Shown here piece by piece: positions 38,714 to 47,997 of a stretch of DNA of 58,358 nucleotides. The stretch covers positions 1 through 58,358 of the forward strand of contig JASJAX010000040.1 of NCBI GenBank assembly GCA_030066755.1, given 5' to 3'. Position 1 is the first letter of the stretch. Every line of letters begins with the position of its first letter. A program made the position numbers and the translations under genes. The stretch is from Acidimicrobiia bacterium (GTDB lineage: Bacteria; Actinomycetota; Acidimicrobiia; Spongiisociales; UBA5794). The notes under the pieces were generated by a model. It searched no databases. It saw only the letters and a list, made by a program, of their open reading frames with translations, and was not told where the DNA came from.

Positions 38714-39505
38714 TCAGCGGGCTTCTGATGGCCCCCAAAGGCCGATTGACTCCTCGAAGGAGGACGCGACGCGGGCAACGACGGCGTCGAGAACTGCGCC
38801 CACTTCGTTTCGATCGGGCTCGCCGTCGCCGGCACTCCAGATCACGAGTGTGTTGAGGCCGGCCTTCAGCGAGGGTTCGATCTCGGCCCACCGGGCCGCA
38901 CCGCGGTTGCGATCGGTCGTCCACGTCTCATCGTGGATGCTGACGAGCCCGGCTACGGCAAGCAGGGTCTTGCGAGCCAGGCGGCGAGCCAGCGTCCCGG
39001 GATCCGCACCACTCTCGAGATCGCTCCGCCATCGGGCGGCGTGGATGGCGATGTCGCCGTTGAACCCCCGGGCGGCACGAGTGTCGGCCGGGAAGTCGGG
39101 AAGCTCGGAGTGCAGGTCCGGTCCGGTCAGGTGCACGCAGTAGTGCTTGAGGAACACGCACCCGCCGTAGCCCTCGTCGGTATCGGACGAGAAGTCCGTG
39201 CGCTGTGCAGGACCGATCTCAACGGCTCGGCAGATCGCTGCGAACCGGCCGGAGAGATCGGCGCTGATCTCGGCGGCAACGTCCGACGCCAGCCCGATGC
39301 TGAGCAGATCCACGTCCGACGTCGGGCGCTGCGCCATCCCGGTGGCGACGGACCCATAGACGTAGAGCGAGGTGCCGGGATCGGCCGATCGGACCAACTC
39401 GATGGCTGCGGCCAGGACCGGGCGGAACTCGGCGGCCAATCGGTCCGGCCTCGCCCCGGTCGTGATGGTCCCGAGCGGCGTCATGCCCTCGAGCGGGTCG
39501 TACAT
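38714..39505 (-). CDS. Nucleotidyltransferase-domain protein
   Basis: LYVYGSVATGMAQRPTSDVDLLSIG (GS-x-DxD motif). Confidence 0.75.
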   Translation of the reverse strand: MYDPLEGMTPLGTITTGARPDRLAAEFRPVLAAAIELVRSADPGTSLYVYGSVATGMAQRPTSDVDLLSIGLASDVAAEISADLSGRFAAICRAVEIGPAQRTDFSSDTDEGYGGCVFLKHYCVHLTGPDLHSELPDFPADTRAARGFNGDIAIHAARWRSDLESGADPGTLARRLARKTLLAVAGLVSIHDETWTTDRNRGAARWAEIEPSLKAGLNTLVIWSAGDGEPDRNEVGAVLDAVVARVASSFEESIGLWGPSEAR

Positions 39506-39619
39506 CGGTCGTCTCCCTGGCGTCCTGACGCAGACGCTACCGCCTGAGCCCTGCAGAAACGCGGTCGGTAGGCCGTTGCCGCGCCATACCCTCCGAAGAA
39601 GATCCAGAAAGGAGTCACG

Positions 39620-39799
39620 ATGGCCGCCGTCCTCATCGTCGTGACCTTCGTCACCGCCATGATCGCCCTGTCCGCCTACCTCCGACGCCGTGATCGGGAA
39701 GGAGACTGGGACAAAGACGGCTTTGGTGCCCAAGAGCACCAGGAGCCTGGTCTCAAGTATCGCCCCCTCGAAGCCCCACCGCGCGCGCCGTTCGACTGA
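39620..39799 (+). CDS. Small single-TM protein (59 aa)
   Basis: RBS-like AGAAAGGAG upstream; MAAVLIVVTFVTAMIALSAYLRRRDREGDWDKDGFGAQEHQEPGLKYRPLEAPPRAPFD. Confidence 0.5.
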   Translation: MAAVLIVVTFVTAMIALSAYLRRRDREGDWDKDGFGAQEHQEPGLKYRPLEAPPRAPFD

Positions 39800-39807
39800 T
39801 CGACGGC

Positions 39808-40914
39808 TCAGCGCGGTCCAGTCGCCAACGCCTTGGCGAACGTGTCGATCGCGCTGCGGAGCTCGACGGGTTCGATCTCACTCGCCGCAGCTCCGACCGT
39901 GAGCTCCCACCGCCGGACATCTGGTACGTCGGTTGGGCTGGTGTTGCCGAAGAGCTCGATGTCGTGCGTGTCGGCAACGTGCGCGGCGGCGGTGAGCAGG
40001 TCGTCGGCCGCGCCGCGGAGATAGACGTGCATCATGTTCGTGTGCGGCGGGTCGGGGCTCACCGTGACCTGGGGGATCGCAGCCAGTAGCTCTGCGATCT
40101 CGACTGCCTTGTCGTGGTACTCGGCGATGCGAGGGAGGTGCTCATCGAGACCGAGCGCAGCCGACAGGGCAATCGGATACATGTGGGGCAGGTTGCCGCC
40201 GTGGCGCCGCTGCCATATCCGAGCTTCATCGATCAGGTCCTGCGGTCCGGCCAACGCTGCCCCGTTGAGCCCTCCGATGATCTTGTAGAACGACACGTAG
40301 ACCGTGTCGAACAATCCGGCGATTTCGGCGTAGTCCGTGTCGTAGAACGGCTTGGTCTCCCACAGGCGGGCGCCGTCCATGTGGACGGCGGCGCCTTGCT
40401 CTTTGACCCACCGGGTCATCGCCACGAGGTCATCCCACGGCGGTAGGTGGCCCCCAATCTCTCGTTGGGGGAGTTCGAAGAGCACGGCGCCGACGGGCTC
40501 GTGCATGGCATGGAGATCGTCGAGGGTGAAGAGGCGCTCGGCCGATCCGAGCAGCGTGGCCGTCAAGCCGTGGAGTTCGCGGTACGCGCCCTGCTCGTGG
40601 CGTTCGAGGTGGCAGGTGGGGTGGAAGGCGACGCGAGCATTGCGCGCTCGATCGCACCAGATGCGCAAAGCGATCTGCTGCGCCATCGTCCCGCTCGGCA
40701 TCAGAACGGCGGCTTCGTGGCCCAGGAGTTCTGCAACCCGGCGTTCAACCGTCTCGATGGCGTCACCGGTGCCGTAATGGTCCTGGTCGACGTCGTCGGC
40801 GGTGGTGCCGGCGAGCTCGGCGAACACGTCGCGGACCGAGCGACGCGGGTGGTAGCCAAGGCGGCGCGACGCCTTGATCTCGGGGGTCTGCTCTTCGTCG
40901 AGGTCCTGAGCCAT
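39808..40914 (-). CDS. Threonine aldolase / beta-eliminating lyase family PLP enzyme
   Basis: YGTGDAIETVERRVAELLGHEAAVLMPSGTMAQQIAL, VHMDGARLWET, YVSFYKIIGGLNGAALAG. Confidence 0.85.
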   Translation of the reverse strand: MAQDLDEEQTPEIKASRRLGYHPRRSVRDVFAELAGTTADDVDQDHYGTGDAIETVERRVAELLGHEAAVLMPSGTMAQQIALRIWCDRARNARVAFHPTCHLERHEQGAYRELHGLTATLLGSAERLFTLDDLHAMHEPVGAVLFELPQREIGGHLPPWDDLVAMTRWVKEQGAAVHMDGARLWETKPFYDTDYAEIAGLFDTVYVSFYKIIGGLNGAALAGPQDLIDEARIWQRRHGGNLPHMYPIALSAALGLDEHLPRIAEYHDKAVEIAELLAAIPQVTVSPDPPHTNMMHVYLRGAADDLLTAAAHVADTHDIELFGNTSPTDVPDVRRWELTVGAAASEIEPVELRSAIDTFAKALATGPR

Positions 40915-40982
40915 TCGTTCTCCTTCGCCGAGGGACCATTCTCGTCGATGCGAACTACTGCAGTATCGACCTCGGTGCCGAC

Positions 40983-41783
40983 TTGCCCGGATACGCTCGA
41001 CATATGCGACGCACCTCGATCATCGACGGCGGGCGGCGACCCGTCGTATGGAGCATCGGGCTGGTGGTGGCGATCGGTTTGGCCGGCTGGGCGGTGGGTT
41101 CGGGTGGTTGGCCTGGGGAGCCGTCGGGCTGCATCGTCGCCGGTGATTGCTCGTGCGAAGCCTTCTCCAGCGGGGTGGTCGTGCAGCCGGGCAACACGAT
41201 CTCGAGCCTTGCGCTCGTGCTCGCCGGGCTCGGGCTGATGTGGTTCGCACCACGAGGAACGATCGGCCGTCGCCACGTTGGATTCGCCGCCACCGTGATC
41301 GGACTCGGTGTCGGTTCGGCAGCGTTCCACGCATCGATGACCGAGTGGGGTGGTTGGATGGATCTGCTCGGCATCCATCTGTTTCTGGGCTATGTCCTCC
41401 TCGCGGAGCTCGCTCAGTTACGCCCGCGGTCGGATCGCTGGCTGTTCGGAACCTTGGCTGTCTGCGGCGCGGCCGGCGCAGTCGTGCTCTGGTTCATGGA
41501 CAACGGCCTTGGCAGGTACACCGCAACGGCGCTGGTCGTCGGAATCGCTGTGACGGAGTGGTGGATCGCACGACGCGGATTGCGCCCCGATCTGCGATGG
41601 TTCTGGGCTGCGATCGGCCTGTTCTCGGTCGGGCTTGCCTTGCAGGTCCTGGGGCGGGGTGGCGGTGCGTGGTGTACGCCGGATGCAGTCCTCCAGCCGC
41701 ACGCCGTATGGCACGTCGTGGCGGCGCTGGGAGCAGCAACGCTCTCCCGCCATCTGTTCCCGACGCCGGAGTCTCGGCCGTAG
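40983..41783 (+). CDS. Ceramidase-like polytopic membrane hydrolase (CREST superfamily)
   Basis: QPGNTISSLALVLAGLG, GSAAFHASMTEWGGWMDLLGIHLF, QPHAVWHVVAALGA; start possibly ATG 41004. Confidence 0.65.
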   Translation: MPGYARHMRRTSIIDGGRRPVVWSIGLVVAIGLAGWAVGSGGWPGEPSGCIVAGDCSCEAFSSGVVVQPGNTISSLALVLAGLGLMWFAPRGTIGRRHVGFAATVIGLGVGSAAFHASMTEWGGWMDLLGIHLFLGYVLLAELAQLRPRSDRWLFGTLAVCGAAGAVVLWFMDNGLGRYTATALVVGIAVTEWWIARRGLRPDLRWFWAAIGLFSVGLALQVLGRGGGAWCTPDAVLQPHAVWHVVAALGAATLSRHLFPTPESRP

Positions 41784-41793
41784 CTGAGCGGGC

Positions 41794-42834
41794 TCAGCTC
41801 ACGAAGTCGAAGAACACCTCGCGCCACCGCTCGGCGGCATCGATATGAGGGCCGTGCCCGGAGCCGTCGAACATCTGGGTGCGCACCGCACCACCCGCAG
41901 AGGCGTACCGATCGAGCACGGTACGGATCTGCGAGACCATCGGCTGCGGCGGGTAGGCATCTTCGCCCGGCCACCCGGGCACGAGTCCCAGCTGGCCGAG
42001 TGTGCCCATCTCCCACGGTGAACCGTCCGCAACGACCAGATCGTTGGTGCCGTGAGTCCACAACACCGGTGGTTTCGGATCGATGTCGACGATCCCGGAC
42101 CAGTTGCAGTACTTGCCGGAGAGCGCATTCAGGATGCCTCGCGTGCCGGGAGCAACCGTCGGCCAATGCTCGGACGGAGTGAGGTCGCCGGGGTAGCCGT
42201 CGTCGCCGGTTTCCGAGAGCAGGACATCGTCGAGGAGGGCGGCCTCCCACTCCGGATCGACGGTGAACGTCGGCGACCAGTAGAACGCCCGCATGACGCT
42301 GAGGGGAGACAGGTCGCTGTCGCTCGAGCGATCGTTGTCGGCGATCCGCTGCGCAAACTCCGGATTGCCGGTGCCGCCGCCCGATCCGGCGAAGTCGGGC
42401 CAGGTCGGGGTGCCGTCTACGTCTCGGGTGCCGCCGTAGCCGAAGGGGGAGACCGGATCGATGAACGTGAGCGACGCAACGGCAGACGGGCGATCGATTG
42501 CGTAGCAGGCGATGGCGGCCCCGCCTGTGGACCATCCGACGAGATGGACCGGAGCGCCGATACCGAGTGCAGCAACGAGGCCGGCCGTGTCATCGGCCCA
42601 ATCACGCAGGCCACGAGTTGCGTCGATAGGCACCCGCTCCGTCCGACCGAAGCCGCGCATGTCGGGAGCGATCAGGCGATAGCCATCGGGAGCATTCGTC
42701 ATGACCTGCTCGTAAAACCGCCCGGTGGCGAGGTTTCCATGGATGAGCACGATGGGGGTGCCGTCCTCGGGTCCCGCCTCGAAGACGTGCATCTGCAACC
42801 GATCCGTGTCGACCGTCCGAGTCGTGACCTGCAA
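41794..42834 (-). CDS. Alpha/beta hydrolase
   Basis: TPIVLIHGNLATGRFYEQV, APDMRGFGRTERVP, HLVGWSTGGAAIACY, GSGHGPHIDA. Confidence 0.9.
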   Translation of the reverse strand: MQVTTRTVDTDRLQMHVFEAGPEDGTPIVLIHGNLATGRFYEQVMTNAPDGYRLIAPDMRGFGRTERVPIDATRGLRDWADDTAGLVAALGIGAPVHLVGWSTGGAAIACYAIDRPSAVASLTFIDPVSPFGYGGTRDVDGTPTWPDFAGSGGGTGNPEFAQRIADNDRSSDSDLSPLSVMRAFYWSPTFTVDPEWEAALLDDVLLSETGDDGYPGDLTPSEHWPTVAPGTRGILNALSGKYCNWSGIVDIDPKPPVLWTHGTNDLVVADGSPWEMGTLGQLGLVPGWPGEDAYPPQPMVSQIRTVLDRYASAGGAVRTQMFDGSGHGPHIDAAERWREVFFDFVS

Positions 42835-42905
42835 GGCATCCTCCTGGTTGGCGTTCTCTTCGAAGGGTATTCGAGGGGGGACTACGCGTGCTCTTCAGTG
42901 ACCTT

Positions 42906-43073
42906 GGGATCCCCCTCCACGGAGTGGAGGTCGGGGAGGGTGTCTGGCGTGTCGGCCGCGCGCTGGTACCCGTTTCGAGGCGCTCTGTGGGCTAGACGCC
43001 GATGCGCCGATCCGTGGATACCCTCCCCTGGCTGCTTCGCAGCCTGTCCCCGCCCTACAAGGGCGGGGGATCC
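42906..43073. repeat. Pair of REP-like hairpin elements in inverted orientation
   Basis: GGATCCCCCTCCACGGAGTGGAGGTCGGGGAGGGTGTC (42907-42943) and, inverted, GGATCCCCCGCCCTTGTAGGGCGGGG...GGGGAGGGTATCC (43015-43073). Confidence 0.65.
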
Positions 43074-43108
43074 ACACCCTATGTGCCGCAGACCAGCTCC
43101 CAATACAA

Positions 43109-43136
43109 CAGGAGGGCGCCCGTAGGCGCCCTCCTG
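43109..43136 (-). terminator. Rho-independent-like terminator for the ino1 operon
   Basis: CAGGAGGGCGCC-CGTA-GGCGCCCTCCTG perfect 12-bp stem, followed on minus strand by TTGTATT, 25 bp past ino1 stop. Confidence 0.8.
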
Positions 43137-43160
43137 TTTCCCAAGCCCGAAGGGGATCAG

Positions 43161-44267
43161 CTAACTCAGGTACTCCGCCAGGTCGTCGGCGGTGCGGTCG
43201 TCGTCGGCGATGAACGCTTCGACATTGTCGTGGGCGTCGGTGTCGCGGTACTGGACCGGCGGGCTCTTCATGAAGTAGGACGAGGGAGCCAGCAGTGGAC
43301 CGGCCATGCCTCGATCGAGTGCGAGCTTGGCGCAGCGCACGGCATCGATGATGACGCCCGCCGAGTTGGGGGAGTCCCACACCTCGAGCTTCAGCTCGAC
43401 GTTCAACGGCACATCGCCGAAGGACTTGCCCTCGAGGCGGATGAACGCCCATTTGCGATCCGACAACCACGGCACGTGGTCCGACGGGCCGATGTGGACG
43501 TCCTGGGTGCTGATGCCCTTGTCGATCTGGCTCGTCACGGACTGCGTCTTCGAGATCTTCTTCGAGACGAGGCGCTCACGCTCGAGCATGTTCATGAAGT
43601 CCATGTTGCCGCCGAAATTGAGCTGATACGTGTGCTCGATCTCGACGCCGCGGTCCTCGAACAGGCGGGCGAGGTTCCGGTGCACGATCGTGGCACCCAC
43701 CTGCGACTTGATGTCGTCGCCGATGATGGGGAGGCCGGCATCCACGAAGCGCTGGGCCCACTCGGGGTCTGAGGCGATGAACACGGGAATGGCGTTCACG
43801 AACGCAACGCCGGCCTCGAGGGCAGCGTTGGCGTAGAACTCGGTGGCATCCTGCGAGCCGACCGGCAGGTACGACACGAGGACGTCGGCGCCGGAGTCGC
43901 GCAGTGCCTGGGCTACGTCGACCGGCTCCTCGGCCGATTCCTCGACCTCGTCGCGGTAGTACTTGCCCAGACCGTCGAGCGTCGGACCTCGCTGGACCAG
44001 AATCCCGGTGTCCTCGACCTCGGCGAACTCGATGGTGTTGTTGAGACCCATCCACATGGCCTTGGCGATGTCCTGGCCGACCTTGGACGCATCGACATCG
44101 AAGGCAGCGACAAACTCGACGTCACCGACGTGATAGCCGCCGAGATCGATGTGCATGAGCCCGGGGACCTTGGTCTCGGGGTCGGCGTCGGCGTAGTACG
44201 TGACGCCCTGGATCAATGAGTTGGCGCAGTTGCCGAGACCGGCAATGGCGACCTTCACTTTGCCCAT
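43161..44267 (-). CDS. ino1: Inositol-3-phosphate synthase
   Basis: [52 protein letters not shown]. Confidence 0.9.
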   Translation of the reverse strand: MGKVKVAIAGLGNCANSLIQGVTYYADADPETKVPGLMHIDLGGYHVGDVEFVAAFDVDASKVGQDIAKAMWMGLNNTIEFAEVEDTGILVQRGPTLDGLGKYYRDEVEESAEEPVDVAQALRDSGADVLVSYLPVGSQDATEFYANAALEAGVAFVNAIPVFIASDPEWAQRFVDAGLPIIGDDIKSQVGATIVHRNLARLFEDRGVEIEHTYQLNFGGNMDFMNMLERERLVSKKISKTQSVTSQIDKGISTQDVHIGPSDHVPWLSDRKWAFIRLEGKSFGDVPLNVELKLEVWDSPNSAGVIIDAVRCAKLALDRGMAGPLLAPSSYFMKSPPVQYRDTDAHDNVEAFIADDDRTADDLAEYLS

Positions 44268-44815
44268 ACGGTTCCTCCTGAGTGTTCCGGCGTCGACGCC
44301 GCCGCCCGCCCCGCAACGCGTTCGGCGGAGATCAGTTCGTCGAGCCAGGCAATGTCGGCCTCAGTGGAACGGACGGTGCGTTCCATGAGCGCCAGCGTGT
44401 AGCGATCGATGGTTCCTCTTCGTGCTTGGGCCTCGCGCAGGGTGCGCCGGGAGTCGACCAGGAGATCGACGAGCTGGCGCCTCCGCCGCTCGAGGGTGGT
44501 GATGCGAAGGGCCGGTTCGAGATACCGGAAGAAGGCGAGTCGCAGGTTGAAGCGGCGATCCTCTTCGGGTTCGTCGCTCTCCTCCCGCAGCATCACCTGA
44601 AAGGCCTCGTGACCTTCCTCGGTCAGCCGATACGCCTTGCGGCGCCCGGTCGCACGGAGCGCCTCGATCTGCCCGCGCTTCTCCAGGCGCCGCAACGCCG
44701 GATAGAGCGAGCCGAATGAGACCTTCCAGAAGCCCAGTTCAGCGAGCTGTTGCTTCAGTTCGTAGCCGTGTCGCGGCACGTCCCGGAGCAGGCCGAGTAT
44801 GGCGAGATCGAGCAT
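44255..44815 (-). CDS. PadR-family transcriptional regulator
   Basis: [64 protein letters not shown]. Confidence 0.9.
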   Translation of the reverse strand: MLDLAILGLLRDVPRHGYELKQQLAELGFWKVSFGSLYPALRRLEKRGQIEALRATGRRKAYRLTEEGHEAFQVMLREESDEPEEDRRFNLRLAFFRYLEPALRITTLERRRRQLVDLLVDSRRTLREAQARRGTIDRYTLALMERTVRSTEADIAWLDELISAERVAGRAAASTPEHSGGTVWAK

Positions 44816-44842
44816 GATCGGATGCCTTCACATCGAGATGAG

Positions 44843-44876
44843 TATCGAATCGATATAACTATAGCGAAACGATATA
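44843..44876. promoter_or_regulatory. Candidate PadR operator: two AT-rich dyads
   Basis: TATCGA-A-TCGATA (44843-44855, perfect) and TATAGCG-AAA-CGATATA (44860-44876, one mismatch) directly upstream of padR. Confidence 0.55.
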
Positions 44877-44899
44877 CAGGCTGCCAAGAGGCCATTCGG

Positions 44900-44957
44900 T
44901 ACCTGGTACCAGGACCTGGGACATGGGACGTGAGACTTGGGACTTGGGACCTGGGAC
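44900..44957. repeat. Degenerate tandem heptamer repeat (GACYTGG-like)
   Basis: GAC at 44913, 44920, 44927, 44934, 44941, 44948, 44955: strict 7-bp phase. Confidence 0.9.
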
Positions 44958-45008
44958 CCGCTCCGCAAGACGGGATTGCGGCCGTTTCCGGCCGCTACTC
45001 TCCCGGCG

Positions 45009-46676
45009 ATGCGTCGGCTCTTGCGCTGGGGGGCGTGGGCACTTGGTGCCCCGGTTGTTGTGCTCACCGTTTACGGCGGTGGGTTCTTCGCCGACGCCGC
45101 CCTTCACTACGACCGGGTGTCGCGGAACGTCACGATCGACGGGGTCTTCGTGGGCGGGCTGGATCTCCCGTCGCTGGATCGGCACCTCGACGACCTCGCG
45201 GCGTCCTTCGCCGACCGACCGTTGCTGCTCGACGGCGGCGATCGTGTGATCGAAGCGACGTTGTCCGATGTTGGCGTTCGGCTCGACGTCGATGCCATGC
45301 GGACCGACGCGCTGGACGCCGGGCGCAACGGCGCGCTGCTCGACGACCTGCGGGGCTGGTGGTCGTCATTCGACCAATCCCGCAACGTGGGTATCCGTGT
45401 CGTCGTTGATCCGGAGGTCGCCGAGACTTTCATTGCTGGTCAACCGAATGTGCGGCCGTACGAGCCAATCGAGCCGACCTATACCGGGGCGTCCGGGGAC
45501 ATCGTCGTGACACCGGGGAGTGACGGCTTGGCGCTCGATGTCGTCGGTGCGATTGCGGCCGTCACGGATCTCGCCGGTGACCGATACCCGCCCGACACGA
45601 TCGAGATCGAGTGGAGACCGATCCCGCCGCGCATCGACTCGATGGCGCTCGCCGAATCGCTCGCCGCAGCCGACGCCATGACGGTGGATCTGCCCGTCGT
45701 GGTCAACGGCCAGACCGCAACGATCGGCAAGGGGACGGTCGGGCGATGGATCGACTCAGAGCTGACGGATTCAGGACTGATCCCACGGTTCGATGAGGGT
45801 CGGGCGGAGGCGTCGGTGATACGCCTGCTCGGCAGCTTCGTCGATCCGGGTACGCCGCCGACGTTCACGGTGGTCGACGGCGAGATCGTCACGGAGCTCG
45901 GACGGGAGCCGATGGGATGCTGCGAATCCGGCTTCGCTCCGGCCCTGGAGGAATGGGCTCGGGAAGGGCACCTCCGCTCGCTCGTCCTCCCGCCTACCTC
46001 GGTGTATGACGACGGCGGGGCGGCGGCGGTCGCGGCGCTGGGGGTCCAGGAGCTGGTGTCCGAGTTCACGACGAACCACGGCTGCTGCGCAGCGCGTGTC
46101 GACAACATCCACCGCATCGCCGACCTGGTGCGTGGGCAGGTGATCGACGCCGGCGGCCGCTTCTCGATCAACGAGTTCATCGGCAAACGCACCCGCGAGA
46201 AGGGGTTTGTGGCAGCCGGGGTGATCGAGTCCGGTCACTTCGTCGATGACGTCGGGGGTGGGATCTCACAGTTCGCAACGACGATGTTCAACGCCGCCTT
46301 CTTCGCCGGGCTCGACTTCGAGGCATACCAGTCGCACTCGATCTATCTGAAGCGTTACCCGTACGGACGGGAAGCCACACTTTCGTTCCCCGAACCCGAC
46401 CTGATCGTGACGAATCCGACGCCGTACTCCATGCTCATCTGGACGGACTACACCGACACGTCGATCACCGTCCAGCTGTATTCGACTCCGCACTTCGAGG
46501 TCGAGCAGACCCGGCAATCGACCTTCCGGTGGGGCAAGGCGTGTCGGCGGGTGAACACGTACCGCTCGAGGACCGCCCCTGATGGTGAGGTTCTCGAGGA
46601 CTTCGTCTTCGCCACCTACCGGCCGGGCGAAGGTCGCGACTGCAACGGCCGTCCGACGCCGAAACCCAAGATCTGA
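45009..46676 (+). CDS. VanW-family protein with N-terminal TM and peptidoglycan-binding-like domains
   Basis: RVDNIHRIADLVRGQVIDAGGRFSINEFIGKRTREKGFVAAGVIESGHFVDDVGGGISQFATTMFNAAFFAGLDFEAYQSHSIYLKRYPYGREATL. Confidence 0.9.
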   Translation: MRRLLRWGAWALGAPVVVLTVYGGGFFADAALHYDRVSRNVTIDGVFVGGLDLPSLDRHLDDLAASFADRPLLLDGGDRVIEATLSDVGVRLDVDAMRTDALDAGRNGALLDDLRGWWSSFDQSRNVGIRVVVDPEVAETFIAGQPNVRPYEPIEPTYTGASGDIVVTPGSDGLALDVVGAIAAVTDLAGDRYPPDTIEIEWRPIPPRIDSMALAESLAAADAMTVDLPVVVNGQTATIGKGTVGRWIDSELTDSGLIPRFDEGRAEASVIRLLGSFVDPGTPPTFTVVDGEIVTELGREPMGCCESGFAPALEEWAREGHLRSLVLPPTSVYDDGGAAAVAALGVQELVSEFTTNHGCCAARVDNIHRIADLVRGQVIDAGGRFSINEFIGKRTREKGFVAAGVIESGHFVDDVGGGISQFATTMFNAAFFAGLDFEAYQSHSIYLKRYPYGREATLSFPEPDLIVTNPTPYSMLIWTDYTDTSITVQLYSTPHFEVEQTRQSTFRWGKACRRVNTYRSRTAPDGEVLEDFVFATYRPGEGRDCNGRPTPKPKI

Positions 46677-46820
46677 GGAGCAGTCCCCCCGAAGGGGGTT
46701 GGGGGAAGGCACTCGTCGTCCAGGTTTGCCGGAAGCGTTTGGAGCGCGCACATCGACTTGCGACGGAGGTTCGTGGGTCCGAGAATCTGGGCTGAGTCAC
46801 AGCTTCGGAGGCCACAACTG

Positions 46821-47207
46821 GACACGCTTGTCACTGTTCATTCGCTCTTGCGTTGGCTCGTGCTCGTTGCGCTGATCGGTGGGCTGGTCGTTGCCTTCGC
46901 TGCGGCTCGTCGGCCGGGAGAGGCATTCGCTGATCCGGTGTTCTCTGGTATCGCCATCGTGGTCGACGTCCAGGTGACGATCGGCATCATCCTCTGGTTG
47001 TTCAATTCGGGCTGGGATCAGGGGTTCTTCATTGCCGTCATCCATCCGATCGCCATGCTCTTGGCGCTCGGCGTCGCGCACATGGCGATCGCCCGCGGGC
47101 GGAGGACCGCAAAGACGAACCATGCAGCAGGCAACCGCGTCGTTGCCATGGGCATGCTCATCTCGCTGATCCTGGTCTTCGCCGCCATCCCCTGGCAGCG
47201 GATGTAG
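46821..47207 (+). CDS. Small polytopic membrane protein
   Basis: TVHSLLRWLVLVALIGGLVVAFAA ... four hydrophobic segments; start uncertain (ORF opens at 46758). Confidence 0.6.
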   Translation, partial: DTLVTVHSLLRWLVLVALIGGLVVAFAAARRPGEAFADPVFSGIAIVVDVQVTIGIILWLFNSGWDQGFFIAVIHPIAMLLALGVAHMAIARGRRTAKTNHAAGNRVVAMGMLISLILVFAAIPWQRM

Positions 47208-47234
47208 GCAGCGCCGCCGGCAGGCGCCGGCGGC

Positions 47235-47267
47235 GAGTACTGAGTACCGAGTACTGAGTACTGAGAC
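47235..47267. repeat. Tandem heptamer repeat (GAGTACY)n
   Basis: GAGTACT GAGTACC GAGTACT GAGTACT GAGAC. Confidence 0.9.
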
Positions 47268-47312
47268 AAGCCCGGCCTCGGTACGGCGCTGACCTGGCAT
47301 TTGGACGTTGAC

Positions 47313-47924
47313 CTACGGCTCGAGGAACCGCAATGTCGTCTCGGCTTCTAGGTCCCCGAGGCGTCCCTGCTCCGTCTCGAGGGCGTAGCGGTAGGCGCCG
47401 GCGGGGAAGTAGGTGGGGCATGGGGATTCGGTGCACGGCTCCATTGGGAAGGTGTCCACCAGCGAGCCGTCTGCGGTGAAGAACGCGATGTCGAGCGGGA
47501 GGAGTGTGTCTTTCATCCAGAAGCCGCCGTCGGTGTCGTCCGGCCAGGTGAACAGCATGCCGTCGAGATCAACGAGATCCTCGACGTTCATGAGCCCCTG
47601 ACGCCGTGCCCCGCCGTTGTCGGCGACGGCAACAACGAGGGCTTCACCACTCACCCTGATCACCGCAAGCGGAAGGCCTTCGAGCGTCGGTGGCACGGCG
47701 ATGTCATCGACCGAGGGAATCACGGTCGTGGGCGAAGATGTAGTGGGAGCGGTTGTCTCCCCCACGGGCCCGGTCGTCGGAGTTGGATCCGGTTCGGTCG
47801 AAGACGGCTGCGTAGGCGCAGCCGTCAGCACCGCACTCGCCGGAATGTCCTCGTCACCTCCACAGGCCACAACGATGACGGCAACGATGAGGGCGACAGC
47901 GACAAGAGATCGACGGCGATGCAT
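47313..47924 (-). CDS. DUF192-family lipoprotein
   Basis: Lipobox IVVACGG; RRQGLMNVEDLVDLDGMLFTWPDDTDGGFWMKDTLLPLDIAFFTADGSLVDTFPMEPC. Confidence 0.85.
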   Translation of the reverse strand: MHRRRSLVAVALIVAVIVVACGGDEDIPASAVLTAAPTQPSSTEPDPTPTTGPVGETTAPTTSSPTTVIPSVDDIAVPPTLEGLPLAVIRVSGEALVVAVADNGGARRQGLMNVEDLVDLDGMLFTWPDDTDGGFWMKDTLLPLDIAFFTADGSLVDTFPMEPCTESPCPTYFPAGAYRYALETEQGRLGDLEAETTLRFLEP

Positions 47925-47978
47925 CGCCAGCAGGCTAGATCCGAAGCGCGCTTACGCAGGATGGGGCATCCCGGTACC

Positions 47979-47997
47979 GCAGCAGCGAAGCTGCTGC
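47979..47997 (-). terminator. Hairpin immediately after panB stop
   Basis: GCAGCAGC-GAA-GCTGCTGC, 8-bp stem; no strong T-tract. Confidence 0.4.

Noticed and set aside
39690-39902. Alternative 70-aa plus ORF
   Set aside because: Overlaps the better-supported 39620..39799 small membrane protein in another frame and the aldolase gene on the minus strand.
42882-43103. Small ORFs in the intergenic region between the hydrolase and ino1
   Set aside because: Coincide with REP-like palindromes and terminator; no protein-like features.
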